A DNA stretch of 64,000 nucleotides from Maridesulfovibrio sp. (GCF_963678865.1 NZ_OY787459.1:2260501-2324500), one strand, 5' to 3'; shown: positions 51,982 through 62,412, counted from the first letter of the stretch. Translations and numbers: made by a program. The notes: generated from the letters alone by a model not told the origin.

Positions 51982-53163
51982 ATGGCAGTACGTGAACAAG
52001 TAAACGGTTTTTTTATCCCCAGTGTAACCCTTATCGGTATTGGCGCACACAAAGAAATCCCCGCACGCATTAAGGCTCTCGGCGGTAAGAAACCCCTGCT
52101 CGTAACAGACAAGGGTATCACCGGCGTTGGCATCACCCAGCAGATTGTGGACATTCTGAAAGCAGAAGGTATGGACTGCGTAGTCTATGACGAAACCATT
52201 CCCAACCCCACAGACAAAAACGTTGCTGATGGCGTAAAAGCTTATCAGGACAACGGCTGCGACTCCCTGATCACTCTCGGCGGTGGTAGCTCTCATGACT
52301 GCGGTAAAGGCGTCGGCCTCGTTGTTTCCAATGGCGGAAGCATTCATGACTTCGAAGGCGTGGACAAATCCACTAAACCCATGCCCCCTTATGTAGCAGT
52401 TAACACCACCGCAGGTACTGCTTCTGAAATGACCCGTTTCTGCATCATCACCGATACCTCCCGTAAGGTTAAAATGGCTATCGTTGACTGGCGTGTAACC
52501 CCCGGTATCGCACTTGATGATCCCCTGCTCATGATGGGCATGCCGCCGTCCCTGACTGCAGCAACCGGTATGGACGCTCTGACTCACTCCGTTGAAGCAT
52601 GGGTTTCCACCATTGCTACCCCCATCACTGATGCTTGTGCTGAAAAATCCATCCGCCTGATCAACAAGTACCTGCGCCGCGCAGTTGCTAACGGTCAGGA
52701 CATCGAAGCTCGCGAAGGCATGTGCTACGCCCAGTATCTCGGCGGTATGGCTTTCAACAACGCTTCCCTGGGTCATGTACACGCTATGGCTCACCAGCTC
52801 GGCGGTTTCTATGACCTGCCTCACGGCGAGTGTAACGCCATCCTGCTGCCTTACGTTGAACAGCACAACCTGATCGCCAACGTAGAACGTTTCGCTGAAA
52901 TGGCTGAATGGCTCGGCGTGAACACCGAAGGTCTGGCTCCGCGCGTTGCTGCTGATGCAGCTCTTGATGCTATCCGCCAGCTCTCCTCTGATGTTGGTAT
53001 CCCCGCAGGCCTGAAAGCCCTCGGCGAAAGATACGGCAAGAAGGTCGATGAAAAAGACATCCCGACCATGACTGCCAACGCTCAGAAAGACGCATGTGGT
53101 CTCACCAACCCCAGAGTCATGACTGACGATGCAGTTGCCGCAATCTACAAGGCTGCCATGTAA
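51982..53163 (+). CDS. Iron-containing alcohol dehydrogenase (second copy, highly expressed)
   Basis: The product has 393 residues of the group III family. LGGGSSHDCGKG binds NAD(H); GMDALTHSVEAW and GHVHAMAHQLGGFYDLPHG give the metal ligands. Codon choice is strongly biased, as in mop, so the protein is probably abundant. It likely links ethanol or similar alcohols to the aldehyde used by Mop. A hairpin at 53175-53211 follows. Confidence 0.95.
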   Translation: MAVREQVNGFFIPSVTLIGIGAHKEIPARIKALGGKKPLLVTDKGITGVGITQQIVDILKAEGMDCVVYDETIPNPTDKNVADGVKAYQDNGCDSLITLGGGSSHDCGKGVGLVVSNGGSIHDFEGVDKSTKPMPPYVAVNTTAGTASEMTRFCIITDTSRKVKMAIVDWRVTPGIALDDPLLMMGMPPSLTAATGMDALTHSVEAWVSTIATPITDACAEKSIRLINKYLRRAVANGQDIEAREGMCYAQYLGGMAFNNASLGHVHAMAHQLGGFYDLPHGECNAILLPYVEQHNLIANVERFAEMAEWLGVNTEGLAPRVAADAALDAIRQLSSDVGIPAGLKALGERYGKKVDEKDIPTMTANAQKDACGLTNPRVMTDDAVAAIYKAAM

Positions 53164-53174
53164 ATAATAAGTTC

Positions 53175-53211
53175 CATCCGGCCTGAGGATCTGCAAACCG
53201 CAGGCCGGATG
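53175..53211 (+). terminator. Hairpin after ADH
   Basis: CATCCGGCCTG pairs with CAGGCCGGATG around a 15-base loop, 12 bases after the ADH stop. The T tract is weak. Confidence 0.6.
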
Positions 53212-53675
53212 TACAAGATACTTTTGTCACGGGCATACGGATCATTTTGCATAACAGAGGTCATGGATTGGCAAAGGTCTGATCCGTTTTGCCTGCAGAG
53301 ATTCGGTTATAGGCGCGCAGGTGGAGCTGCAAACTAGATAAACCGAATGGACAATGTATTTACGGAGGGGGGAAACATACTCCCCCCTCAGAAATTTACC
53401 CCACGCAGGCCCGTTTGCAGTTAACGCCCACAATTTACAGCATACGGACCAATGCATAAAATTGTTTCAATCAAATACGGCCTTCACAGGCTGTTCACCC
53501 CGGCACCTTGGAAACATATGCAAACGGGCCTGCACTCCTCCTCTCTTCTAAAATTCTGATATCTCTCCTTTTTTGCTTTCTGTATATATTCATGCCGTTC
53601 ATGGCTGGCTATTGTGCTTGATAGATAATATCTTTATTACTTCTTTCAAAAATTATCTCTTACAAGGAAAGCACA
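53212..53675. other. Non-coding region with inverted repeats
   Basis: No gene is supported. Three inverted repeats occur: ATTCGGTT/AACCGAAT (53301-53348 region), a G6/C6 hairpin GAGGGGGG...CCCCCCTC (about 53364-53390), and GCAGGCCCGTTTGCA/TGCAAACGGGCCTGC (53405-53419 and 53519-53533). The last is perfect over 15 bases and about 100 bases apart, which looks like a small non-autonomous element. Confidence 0.5.
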
Positions 53676-54845
53676 ATGTTCATCCTCGAAAAACCATATG
53701 TATCTGCCCTGCTCAAAAAAACTCTTGCCGAACTCGGCAGACCGGTACTTGATAATAAAATCGCCAATGAAGCCTTGCAGAACGAAAATATTATCCTCAG
53801 CAAGGAAAAAGAATTCGTTGCCGCCTACAACGATGACCGCGCCCAGCCGGTCTACTCCAACTCGGAAAACGCAATTGACTGGATAGACAATAACCTGAAC
53901 AGCGGCGACCTGCCCCACAAAATCAGACTTTTCAAAGACAAAGGTGCTTTCAGGGATCTGGTCCGGGACATGTATCCTGATTTTTTCTACCGCACTGTCG
54001 ACTTCGAAGATTTAGATCATGTTAACGCAGACGAACTGCCCATTCCCTGCGTCATCAAACCTTGTGTCGGTTTTTTCAGTCTTGGCGTGCATATGGTTGA
54101 ATCTGTTGAAGGCTGGCAGATAGCTGTTGAAGCTATCAAAAATGAAGTGGAACAGATAAAGACTATGTACCCTGCCAAGGTGCTGGAACTGGACAAATTC
54201 ATTATCGAAGAATGTATTGAAGGTGAAGAATTTGCTGTTGATGCATACTATGACAGAGACGGCAATCCGGTAATCATCAACATATTAGGACACCTTTTCG
54301 CTTCGAGCGATGACGTCAGCGACCGCTGCTACATCACTTCCACAAATATCATCAACGAACATCATGATGAATTCCTGAAACTGCTGCGGAAAATAGGCAA
54401 CCGGGCAGATCTGAAAAACTTCCCCATTCATATCGAAGTACGCACGGATGGGTACGGCAACCTTGGTGTCATTGAGGTCAACCCCATGCGTTTCGCGGGC
54501 TGGTGTGTAACAGATCTTGCCCACTACGCTTACGGTATCAACCCCTATAAATATTTTATGGAAGGTTTGAATCCGGATTGGGCTAAGATTTCCGGCTGTT
54601 GCGAAGGCAAAATTTTCGCCATGGTTATTGGAGATATTGATTCCACTGTGGACCGTTCCGAAATCACATCAGTGGATTACGAAGGTTTTAGAGCAAACTT
54701 TTCCACCCCTCTTGAATTACGAAAAATTGATTATAAAGAGCACCCTGTTTTTGCATTTATCTTTGCCGAGGTGGATGCGGATAATCTCGATGAATTAAAG
54801 AAGATGCTGCATGCTGATTTTACGGAATATCTGAATTTCCAGTAG
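53676..54845 (+). CDS. ATP-grasp ligase-like protein
   Basis: The product has 389 residues. PIPCVIKPCVGFFSLGVHMV, ELDKFIIEECIEGEEFAVDAYY and GVIEVNPMRFAGW give the ATP-grasp lysine, acidic and metal-binding elements. Such enzymes join a carboxylate to an amine or thiol through an acyl phosphate. There is no operon partner to suggest the substrate. Confidence 0.88.
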   Translation: MFILEKPYVSALLKKTLAELGRPVLDNKIANEALQNENIILSKEKEFVAAYNDDRAQPVYSNSENAIDWIDNNLNSGDLPHKIRLFKDKGAFRDLVRDMYPDFFYRTVDFEDLDHVNADELPIPCVIKPCVGFFSLGVHMVESVEGWQIAVEAIKNEVEQIKTMYPAKVLELDKFIIEECIEGEEFAVDAYYDRDGNPVIINILGHLFASSDDVSDRCYITSTNIINEHHDEFLKLLRKIGNRADLKNFPIHIEVRTDGYGNLGVIEVNPMRFAGWCVTDLAHYAYGINPYKYFMEGLNPDWAKISGCCEGKIFAMVIGDIDSTVDRSEITSVDYEGFRANFSTPLELRKIDYKEHPVFAFIFAEVDADNLDELKKMLHADFTEYLNFQ

Positions 54846-54910
54846 GCCTTTGACAACTTACGCCATTTACGGCAGATTTCGGTATTATATCAACCCTTCA
54901 AGGAGATACC

Positions 54911-55204
54911 ATGAGTTCAACAATCGAAGATTTGACTATACATTATGAAGAAGACGGACAGGTTATCGTCAAAGAACTGGACAAAGAGGTACTGACCAAA
55001 GGCGCATGGACCACCATCATGTTCCGCTACAAGCAGCTGGACCGCAAAAGCGGCGAATACGGCAAGGACATGTACACCATCCGCCGTTTCCGCAAAATGA
55101 AAGGCGAATACCGCCCGCAATCCAAATTCAATATTTCCAGCCCTGATCAGGCGCGCAAGATCATTGATGCCCTTGAAGGCTGGATTAAAGATCTGGAAGA
55201 TTAA
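54911..55204 (+). CDS. Small conserved hypothetical protein (97 aa)
   Basis: The product is acidic at the N-terminus and basic in the middle (YTIRRFRKMKGEYRPQSKF), ending in an amphipathic helix (QARKIIDALEGWIKDL). AAGGAG lies before the ATG. The plan of beta strands followed by a helix recalls small nucleic-acid-binding proteins such as PC4-like ones, but I cannot place it. Confidence 0.7.
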   Translation: MSSTIEDLTIHYEEDGQVIVKELDKEVLTKGAWTTIMFRYKQLDRKSGEYGKDMYTIRRFRKMKGEYRPQSKFNISSPDQARKIIDALEGWIKDLED

Positions 55205-55238
55205 AATCTTTTGAAAACAGCCGGCCTCAGGGCAACAA

Positions 55239-55270
55239 AAAACTCCGCCCGGATATCCAGGCGGAGTTTT
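55239..55270. terminator. Bidirectional terminator between convergent genes
   Basis: AAACTCCGCC and GGCGGAGTTT enclose a 10-base loop with A/T tracts on both sides. It serves the 97-residue protein gene (plus) and the gene at 55292 (minus). Confidence 0.9.
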
Positions 55271-55291
55271 TGATTTATATAAATTCAATAA

Positions 55292-56203
55292 TTAATTTAC
55301 AGTATAAGCTCCACCTGCTTCGACCTTCTGCACAGTGGAATTGGTAATGGTAAACCAGAGGAACTCACTGAATCTGGTTCCGAGTTCATTCTTCTCACTG
55401 TAGGTACAGCCGACCAGCCAGCCGGAATCGGTGTAGTAACAATCCGTGGCTGAATCCATTTCCAATGTTTCAGGATACATGGAATTCTGCTTCAAATATT
55501 TCTTAACTTCAGGATAAAACTTCTTGTCGGCAGAAAGCATGGGCTTGGGCCCGAACTTCTCTAATTCTTTCATAAATGCTTCATATTTGTCCCGGTACCG
55601 ATCATATTTACTTTTATAAAGTTTCTCCCCGGGATTCAGCTGCATCAGTTCTTCATAGATATCCATATTGGCCTTGAAATCACGCACCGGAAGAGCCTGT
55701 GCCTGAGCGTACAGCTTGCGCTCCAGCCTTTTGCGTAATTTTTTGTCATACCCTTTCAATTCCTTGCGGTACTTACTGTTCTCAGGATCAAGACCGGCAA
55801 GCTCCCCGTAATATTTGGCCAGATCAGCATAATTCCATTTGGAAGTCCGCTCAATACGGTCCAACAGATCCTTTTCCGTGGCCAGATGAATCATGGCCCG
55901 TAACTCATTGTTCATGAGTCCCTTGTTCTGCTCGGCAACAGTCAGGGCGGTTTCTGCATTCCCGGTTTCTATAAGACGCTTCATGGACTCAATAACCTTG
56001 GCCCTTTGCGCATCCTGCTTTTCCTTGACGATGCGTTCCTGCTCGACCCTGTGCTGTTCGACCACACGGGCCTTTTCCTCGGCAATGGACTGCTGCAAAA
56101 TTAAAATTCCATACCCTGCGGCAACAAGCAGGATTCCTCCGGCTAAGCATCCAAGTAAAATTTTTCGCGACTGAATGAATTCTTTAATGGTTTCAATATT
56201 CAT
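55292..56203 (-). CDS. Membrane-anchored coiled-coil protein
   Basis: From the ATG at 56203 the product has 303 residues. A helix near residues 14-38 (ILLGCLAGGILLVAAGYGIL) precedes a charged coiled coil (EEKARVVEQHRVEQERIVKEK) and a helical domain (LERKLYAQAQAL). A C-terminal beta-rich domain ends it (WLVGCTYSEKNELGTRFSEF). It should face the periplasm. The start lacks a clear ribosome site. No family is recognised. Confidence 0.75.
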   Translation of the reverse strand: MNIETIKEFIQSRKILLGCLAGGILLVAAGYGILILQQSIAEEKARVVEQHRVEQERIVKEKQDAQRAKVIESMKRLIETGNAETALTVAEQNKGLMNNELRAMIHLATEKDLLDRIERTSKWNYADLAKYYGELAGLDPENSKYRKELKGYDKKLRKRLERKLYAQAQALPVRDFKANMDIYEELMQLNPGEKLYKSKYDRYRDKYEAFMKELEKFGPKPMLSADKKFYPEVKKYLKQNSMYPETLEMDSATDCYYTDSGWLVGCTYSEKNELGTRFSEFLWFTITNSTVQKVEAGGAYTVN

Positions 56204-56329
56204 GGCAGCAAAGATACGGGCAGGGCTGCTAACCGTCAACCAAACTTAGCGCTTTATCCCTTTTTTTCATAACCACTCTAAACATATCTTTAGAAACTCC
56301 GATATGATCCATATGGAAGGAATACGGTT

Positions 56330-57169
56330 ATGCAAATAAACGCATCAGCATTAAAAAGTAATTACGGAGCTCCGGCTTTACTGGAAAAAGGTTCTCCGCT
56401 TTTGGGCGGGAGCCGGACTTCCGGCGTTAGAGCGACGCGCCTGAACACTCCGGCCTCGCCCGTAAATACAGCTGACCAATTTGCGGAACTGATCGCTCAA
56501 AAAACCGTATCTCCCGACCAAACAGGCAAAACTCAGAAGGGTTCCGAGGGAGAATCCAATAATCCCAAGGACCCTTCTGATCTGGCCGGAGCACTCGCCG
56601 GAGCAGCCGACTTCATTGAAAGCAAATTCGGCCATGAAGCAGCCACAGCATTCAAAGGCATTGTCATTGCAAACTCAGGTGATCAGATCACCGAGGACTC
56701 CCTGAGCAACGGGCTGCTGAAATCCATCCAGTTCATAGACCGCAACTTCGGATTTACAGCCGGGGATCAGGTCATGGACCACTTCAATTCCAACCTGAAC
56801 AACGCCATCAACGATTACTTTGAAAACGGGCTGCAGGAACATTTCTTTGCTGTCAGCCCCGGCGGAGAAGTCGGAAACGGAGCACAACTGACCCTGCAGA
56901 ACACCTTTGCACAGGTCAGTCAACAATTCGGAGAAGAGACCGCCGAGAACATCAAAAGCCTGATCGAAGAAGTTCTTGAAGACGAAGGCAAGAGCCTTGA
57001 CTCCCTAAAAAAAGGTTTAAAAAAAGGCCTGACTGAAGCGGAAAAAAACAATCCCGGCATCACAGACTTCGCCGGTCCCCTCGCTGCCGGTGAAATCATG
57101 GATAAGCTACAATCCGGAAGCTATGTAGCAGCACCGCCGACCGGTTCAGTGCTCAACCTTTCCGTATAG
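56330..57169 (+). CDS. Uncharacterised protein with helical repeats (279 aa)
   Basis: No signal peptide or membrane segment is seen. The N-terminal 95 residues are Ser/Pro/Gly-rich and likely disordered; the rest is helical (DFIESKFGHEAATAF, FGEETAENIKSLIEEVLEDE) with two related FG-containing segments. Upstream GGAAG supports the start. Similar proteins in Desulfovibrio are annotated hypothetical, and I have no function to offer. Confidence 0.75.
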   Translation: MQINASALKSNYGAPALLEKGSPLLGGSRTSGVRATRLNTPASPVNTADQFAELIAQKTVSPDQTGKTQKGSEGESNNPKDPSDLAGALAGAADFIESKFGHEAATAFKGIVIANSGDQITEDSLSNGLLKSIQFIDRNFGFTAGDQVMDHFNSNLNNAINDYFENGLQEHFFAVSPGGEVGNGAQLTLQNTFAQVSQQFGEETAENIKSLIEEVLEDEGKSLDSLKKGLKKGLTEAEKNNPGITDFAGPLAAGEIMDKLQSGSYVAAPPTGSVLNLSV

Positions 57170-57323
57170 GCTATGCAGCCCTGACCATAGTTTCTTCTAA
57201 ATACAACACACCATACTTCCGGACAAAACCTGTTTCATCCTCCCTAATTTACTGTTCAAGATTATTTTTTTTTGTTATCAGCAAGGAATCCAGTTCAATA
57301 AGCACTAAATGGAGGAGATGGAA

Positions 57324-57407
57324 ATGAGCTTTTTCTGGTTTTTCTTCGGTCTTGCAATGACTATCACTGCTATTGCTTTCATCAAAGCAGGCAGCAAAGA
57401 AGACTAG
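57324..57407 (+). CDS. Single-helix membrane microprotein (27 aa)
   Basis: GGAGGAG lies six bases before ATG 57324. The product has a continuous hydrophobic span (SFFWFFFGLAMTITAIAFI) and a short polar tail (KAGSKED). ATG 57318 in the same frame is too close to the ribosome site. It is alone, with its own leader. Function unknown. Confidence 0.6.
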   Translation: MSFFWFFFGLAMTITAIAFIKAGSKED

Positions 57408-57488
57408 TCATTCGTTAACGGGGGGTGCCCGTTTTTTTCCAACGCCTGTCCGGAAGCCTGTCAGACAGTTCCGGCTACAAGGCGCAAG

Positions 57489-57540
57489 AAAAAGACAGGA
57501 ACAAAGCGTATACAGCATACGTGGGTTTCTGTCTTTTTTG
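57489..57540 (+). terminator. Terminator with long hairpin
   Basis: AAAAAGACAG pairs with CTGTCTTTTTT; an inner hairpin (CGTAT/CATACG) sits in the loop. It could end the microprotein transcript. Confidence 0.6.
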
Positions 57541-57668
57541 CTTCTCTGCAAGTGATAAAATAACCCTGCCTACAATTCACTTTACTCCACAGAAAGTGAC
57601 GTATCAGCAGTATTGCTCCGCTCTGCACTGACTTTTTTTACCCTTCTTTTTCAGAAGTCTTTCAGGTA

Positions 57669-59180
57669 ATGTTGCGTATACCCACCCCAATAGAACATCA
57701 CGGAAGACCAGTGAACAGACAGGACATACTGAATCAGATAAGCAAAGACATTAATGCGTGGAGCATTGTTCCCAGTGTCATTAAAGATGATACAGGTAAA
57801 CCTGAATTTGAAATGCTGTTGGCAAATGCTGAAATGCGGGACCCCGGCACAGCATCCCTTCATTTCAGGGAGACCCGTTGCGGAGGGTTTGAATACGCTT
57901 CACGGGCTTTTCTGCACGCCCACCTGCAACCGGGAGACCTGTTCATTGATGTCGGTGCCCATTTCGGCCTTTACACACTGACCGCTGCCAAAAAATTTCC
58001 GGGCCAAATAAACGTGCTCGCCATTGAACCGCATCCGGCTAACCTGAAAAGGCTCCATCTCTGGTGTGAGTTCAATGAGTGCCTTGAAAACGTCAGAATC
58101 GCCGCATGCGCTGCATCCTCCAAAAGCGGAAAGAGCGAGTTGATCCAGAATTCCTCCATGGGGCACAGTCTTGTCCCTCAACCGGGCAACCGCAATCAGG
58201 GCAAGACACTTACGGTGCGACTGGAGACCGTGGACAATATCGTAATTCAAGCCGGATTCATGGATTCAGGAGAAAGAATTTTTCTTAAAATTGATACTGA
58301 AGGCCATGAACTGGCTACCCTTTCAGGCGCACTCGAACTGCTGAAATCCAGCCGGGTGGCTGCCATTATCTGGGAAAAAGGACATTTCCATAATTCCCGG
58401 CAGGGCATTCAGGAATTTACCGCCATCATGAGGTTGCTGCGAGATTTGGGTTACGATTCCTACCGCTTCCCCCACGAAGACATGGGCGGACCGCTGATTC
58501 CATATTCTCCCAGCCATGAGCTATGCAACATTATCAGCATAGACAGGTCCTTCTCTCCACTTCAGGTATACGAACAACCTTGGTCAGCCCATGCGGTGAT
58601 GTCCTCAAGTATGCGGCCACCGGTTTCGGAAAATTTCATGATCGGGTTCACAAAAGAGCTGATCAAAGAAAAGAAAACCGACTGCGGACGCTGGTCCAGC
58701 TGGAATATGCTCGGCAACGAACCGGATCTGCGGGCTGGAATGGCAGGACAACTGGTCCCCGAAAATAGCAATGTGCTGGATGTGGGAGCCGGAATGATGC
58801 TCCTGCGTGATTACATCCCGGCAAGTTGTACCTATACCCCGCTCGACATTGTGGCCCGCAACAGAAATACAATCATTGCAGACCTTAACCAGCAACAATA
58901 CCCGCAAAGCAAGTATGATGTGGTCTGCGCACTCTTTCTGCTTGAATTCATCCACGAACCGCAGCTCCTCTTTGACTGGGCCTGTAAACACGCAGACAGG
59001 CTCATCTTTACCTACCATCCGTTGCAGCCGGGAGCGGACAGGAACAAACGCAGGGCTGCGGGATTCTTTAATGACTACAATGTGGGTGAACTGAAATCCA
59101 TGGCCCTGCAGGCGGGCTGGAAAACTGTTTCTTTCACTGATATCACTTTCGGGCAGGTCTGCTTTGAATGTCTAAAATAA
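57669..59180 (+). CDS. Two-domain methyltransferase (FkbM + second SAM domain)
   Basis: The product has 503 residues. The first half is FkbM-type (FIDVGAHFGLYTLTAAKK, LKIDTEGHELATLSGA), and the second half contains a separate SAM site (VLDVGAGMMLLRDY, YDVVCALFLLEFI). Each has its own acidic motif. A two-step or two-site methylation, for instance on a surface glycan, is plausible. It lies upstream of the exonuclease gene with a 9-base gap. Confidence 0.82.
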   Translation: MLRIPTPIEHHGRPVNRQDILNQISKDINAWSIVPSVIKDDTGKPEFEMLLANAEMRDPGTASLHFRETRCGGFEYASRAFLHAHLQPGDLFIDVGAHFGLYTLTAAKKFPGQINVLAIEPHPANLKRLHLWCEFNECLENVRIAACAASSKSGKSELIQNSSMGHSLVPQPGNRNQGKTLTVRLETVDNIVIQAGFMDSGERIFLKIDTEGHELATLSGALELLKSSRVAAIIWEKGHFHNSRQGIQEFTAIMRLLRDLGYDSYRFPHEDMGGPLIPYSPSHELCNIISIDRSFSPLQVYEQPWSAHAVMSSSMRPPVSENFMIGFTKELIKEKKTDCGRWSSWNMLGNEPDLRAGMAGQLVPENSNVLDVGAGMMLLRDYIPASCTYTPLDIVARNRNTIIADLNQQQYPQSKYDVVCALFLLEFIHEPQLLFDWACKHADRLIFTYHPLQPGADRNKRRAAGFFNDYNVGELKSMALQAGWKTVSFTDITFGQVCFECLK

Positions 59181-59189
59181 GGATTGAAC

Positions 59190-59957
59190 ATGAAAATTTA
59201 TTCCTGGAACGTTAACGGATTCCGCGCTGTAATAAAAAAGAATTTTAACGAATGGTTTGCACAGAGCAATGCCGATGTGGTCATGGTTCAGGAAACCAAA
59301 GCCCATCCAGACCAGATTCCCGAAGAAAACCGTGATTTTGACGGCTATGAATCCTTCTGGAACTGGTCCAAAGTCAAAAAAGGATACTCCGGCACAGCCT
59401 GCTTCACCCGTCAGCCTGTGCTGTCTCATTCATATGGACTTGCCGACGGAAAATTTCAGGGAGAAGGACGGGTTGTGCTCATGGAGTACGAACATTTTTA
59501 CCTGTTCAACATCTACTATCCTAACGGACAGATGAGCGAAGAGCGCCTTGAGTATAAAATGGGATTCTACGACAGCTTCCTTGAATATGCTGAAGAACTG
59601 CGCAAAAAAAAGCCCATTGTGGTCGGCGGCGACTTCAATACCGCACACAAGGAAATAGATCTCAAAAACCCCAAGGCCAACTCCGAAAGGTCCGGCTTTC
59701 TGCCGGTTGAACGGGCATGGATCGATAAATTCATAGAACACGGCTACGTGGATACCTTCCGCATGTTTGATGACAGTCCGGGCAAGTATTCGTGGTGGAG
59801 CTACCGCTTCAATGCCCGCAAAAACAACGCCGGGTGGCGCATTGACTATTTCTTTGTTTCCGAAGAACTGAAGAAAAATGTAAAAGATGCGTGGATAGAA
59901 TCCGACATTATGGGCTCGGACCACTGCCCCATCGGGATCGAACTGGATTTTTCCTGA
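59190..59957 (+). CDS. xth: Exodeoxyribonuclease III (AP endonuclease)
   Basis: From ATG 59190 (AAGGA upstream) the product has 255 residues. NVNGFRAV, VMVQETK, GGDFNTAHKEID, and GSDHCPIGI are the metal-binding and catalytic motifs. It repairs abasic sites and 3' ends. Confidence 0.95.
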   Translation: MKIYSWNVNGFRAVIKKNFNEWFAQSNADVVMVQETKAHPDQIPEENRDFDGYESFWNWSKVKKGYSGTACFTRQPVLSHSYGLADGKFQGEGRVVLMEYEHFYLFNIYYPNGQMSEERLEYKMGFYDSFLEYAEELRKKKPIVVGGDFNTAHKEIDLKNPKANSERSGFLPVERAWIDKFIEHGYVDTFRMFDDSPGKYSWWSYRFNARKNNAGWRIDYFFVSEELKKNVKDAWIESDIMGSDHCPIGIELDFS

Positions 59958-60002
59958 AAATCCATTCCGGCAACTGTGCCCCGCTCCGCCCATGAAGAGA
60001 GA

Positions 60003-60040
60003 AACGGCAGTCCTGTAACAGGATTGCCGTTTTTTTTGCA
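60003..60040 (+). terminator. Terminator after exonuclease III
   Basis: AACGGCAGTCCTG pairs with CAGGATTGCCGTT (one mismatch), followed by eight T. Confidence 0.9.
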
Positions 60041-60194
60041 AGATATTTACATACCACCAGCATGCACACGATTTGATAGATTCCTTAAAAAAGTTATGGT
60101 ATTATTAAAAACAATACTAAGTAATCATTAATTAAGACGATATTATAATCAGTACAAAAATGCACGCCAGTCATAACAATACGAGGGAGGACAC

Positions 60195-62354
60195 ATGTTC
60201 AAAAACATGCGCATAGGCACTAAAATCGCTCTCAGCATCAGTGTGCTGATGATTATCATTTTTATCACCTTTACCGGGATAACTGTGAGTAAAACCCGAG
60301 AATCATCCATTATGCAGGCTAAAGGACTGGCCGGCGAGATGGCCGGGAGATACGTCAACGAGGTGAAAGGGATTATTGAAAAAGCCCTTGATGCCTCTTG
60401 GGTGGGAGCGGCCACAATTCTCAGCATGACCGAGTACAAGGAGACTATCCACCGGGATATGGTTGATGAATTCATCAAAAAGATTACCGAAGTGGATCCC
60501 ATGTTCTTCGGAACCCAGATTGTTATTGAAGCAAATGAGCTTGACGGCCGTGACGCAGAGTTCATGGGCAATGATAAATACGGCCCCAAAGGGGAATACG
60601 GACAGTACGGCTGGTATGAAGGCGGTGCCTGGAAAATTACTGAAATGCACAGGAACGACCCCAACAATACCCGCTCATGGTACATGATACCGCGCGACAC
60701 CCAAAAAGCGGTTCTGACCGAGCCCTATACCACCACGATAGTTCCCGATGTAATGGCTACAGTCAGTGTGCCTATTCTCAAAAACGGGAAATTCATCGGT
60801 GTTGTCGGAATCGACTTTGTCCTCGGGGCCTTTGAAAAAATGATCGCGGACATCCATCCCATGGAAACTGGTTACGCATTTATTACTTCCAATAAAGGAT
60901 ACTGCGTTGCCCACCCCAATAAAGATCTTGTAACCCAAAATATAGGGGAAGCCTTCCCTGAAAAAGACCGTTCGGCGATTATGGATGCCATTGAGAACGG
61001 CAAGCCCTACCACGCAACAATCACCTCCCCCAAAAACGGCAAAGAATACTTTTATGTATTTGAACCGATTATGATTTCCGGCACATCCACGCCATGGTCC
61101 TTCGGACTGGCCATCCCGACTGACAAAATCTACGCTGAAGCCAACAGTTTCCTGAAACTAATCCTGACAATTTCCGTGCTGGCTATCATACTGGTTGTCT
61201 GTGCTGTACTGTTTATTGCCCGCAGCATATCCAAACCAATCGGCCTGCTGGTTAGCGATGCGCAGGAAATTGCTCAAGGTAATTTTGATAACAAACTCGA
61301 TTCCAACCTTTTCGGCGGAGAACTGAAGACTTTGCATGAGGCCCTGAACTCCATGGTGGAAAGTCTGGTCAAATTCATCTCCACTGCTGAAGAGAAATCC
61401 AAGGAAGCCGAGAAGCAGACCGAGGCCGCCAATACGGCCCTCGAAGAAGCAAGGCAGGCCAAAGAAGAAGCCGAACGGGCCAAAGCAGAAGGCATGCTGC
61501 AGGCTGCAAGGCAACTGGAAGGCATTGTGGAGCAGGTCACTTCCGCTTCCGAGGAGCTTTCCTCCCAGATTGAGGAATCCGCTCGCGGATCTGAAATCCA
61601 GCGTGAACGCACTTCCGAATCTGCAACAGCCATGGAAGAAATGAATGCCTCGGTTCTTGAAGTGGCGCAGAATGCATCTCAGGCTGCGGAAAGCGCCATG
61701 GACGCCAAAAGAAACGCTGAAAACGGCGGTAGAATCGTTGCAGATGTAGTATCTTCCATCGACTCAGTAAGCAAAGCCTCCTCTAAAATGGTCAGCGGCC
61801 TGAACGAACTGGGTACACAGGCGGAAGGCATTTCACAAGTCATCACAGTAATCACCGATATTGCCGACCAGACCAACCTGCTGGCACTTAACGCCGCCAT
61901 TGAAGCGGCCCGCGCAGGTGAAGCTGGACGCGGCTTTGCTGTTGTAGCAGATGAAGTACGCAAGCTGGCTGAAAAAACCATGCAGGCCACTCATGAAGTT
62001 GAACAGGCTGTTCATGCTATTCAAGCAGAGACCAAAAGAAATATTGACGAGATGAACAATGCTGCCAACATGGTTGCCAAGAGCACCGAATATGCCGGCC
62101 AAGCCGGTGAAAGCCTTGAAACCATTGTTGAAAACGTGGACTCCACTGCAGATCAGGTCCGGGCAATTGCCACAGCCAGTGAGGAGCAGTCCGCTGCCAG
62201 TGAACAGATCAACCGCGGAACCGAAGAGGTTAACCGCATAGCCATGGAAACTGCCGAAGCTATGCAGCAGTCCATGACCGCTGTTGCCGACCTTGCAAGA
62301 CTCTCCGGTGAACTTCAGAATCTCATTGAGGAACTCAAGGCGTTTAGCAACTGA
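60195..62354 (+). CDS. Methyl-accepting chemotaxis protein with Cache sensor
   Basis: The product has 719 residues. TM1 lies near residues 10-30, a dCache sensor near 35-310 ([29 protein letters not shown]), TM2 near 322-342 ([13 protein letters not shown]), a HAMP domain, then the signalling domain with its conserved hairpin ([20 protein letters not shown]). GGGAGG precedes the ATG. The ligand is unknown. A terminator follows at 62413. Confidence 0.95.
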   Translation: MFKNMRIGTKIALSISVLMIIIFITFTGITVSKTRESSIMQAKGLAGEMAGRYVNEVKGIIEKALDASWVGAATILSMTEYKETIHRDMVDEFIKKITEVDPMFFGTQIVIEANELDGRDAEFMGNDKYGPKGEYGQYGWYEGGAWKITEMHRNDPNNTRSWYMIPRDTQKAVLTEPYTTTIVPDVMATVSVPILKNGKFIGVVGIDFVLGAFEKMIADIHPMETGYAFITSNKGYCVAHPNKDLVTQNIGEAFPEKDRSAIMDAIENGKPYHATITSPKNGKEYFYVFEPIMISGTSTPWSFGLAIPTDKIYAEANSFLKLILTISVLAIILVVCAVLFIARSISKPIGLLVSDAQEIAQGNFDNKLDSNLFGGELKTLHEALNSMVESLVKFISTAEEKSKEAEKQTEAANTALEEARQAKEEAERAKAEGMLQAARQLEGIVEQVTSASEELSSQIEESARGSEIQRERTSESATAMEEMNASVLEVAQNASQAAESAMDAKRNAENGGRIVADVVSSIDSVSKASSKMVSGLNELGTQAEGISQVITVITDIADQTNLLALNAAIEAARAGEAGRGFAVVADEVRKLAEKTMQATHEVEQAVHAIQAETKRNIDEMNNAANMVAKSTEYAGQAGESLETIVENVDSTADQVRAIATASEEQSAASEQINRGTEEVNRIAMETAEAMQQSMTAVADLARLSGELQNLIEELKAFSN

Positions 62355-62412
62355 TTGCAGTAAAATTAAAAACTTGCTGGTAAAATCAAAACCAGCATAC
62401 AAAGCAATAAGA

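Noticed and set aside
51949-53196. A 415-residue minus-strand frame
   Set aside because: It lies antisense to the alcohol dehydrogenase; strong codon bias of a highly expressed gene often opens such false frames.
53590-53640. A sigma-54-like TGGCTGGCTATTGTGCTT before the ATP-grasp gene
   Set aside because: The GG to GC spacing is not ten bases in any alignment.
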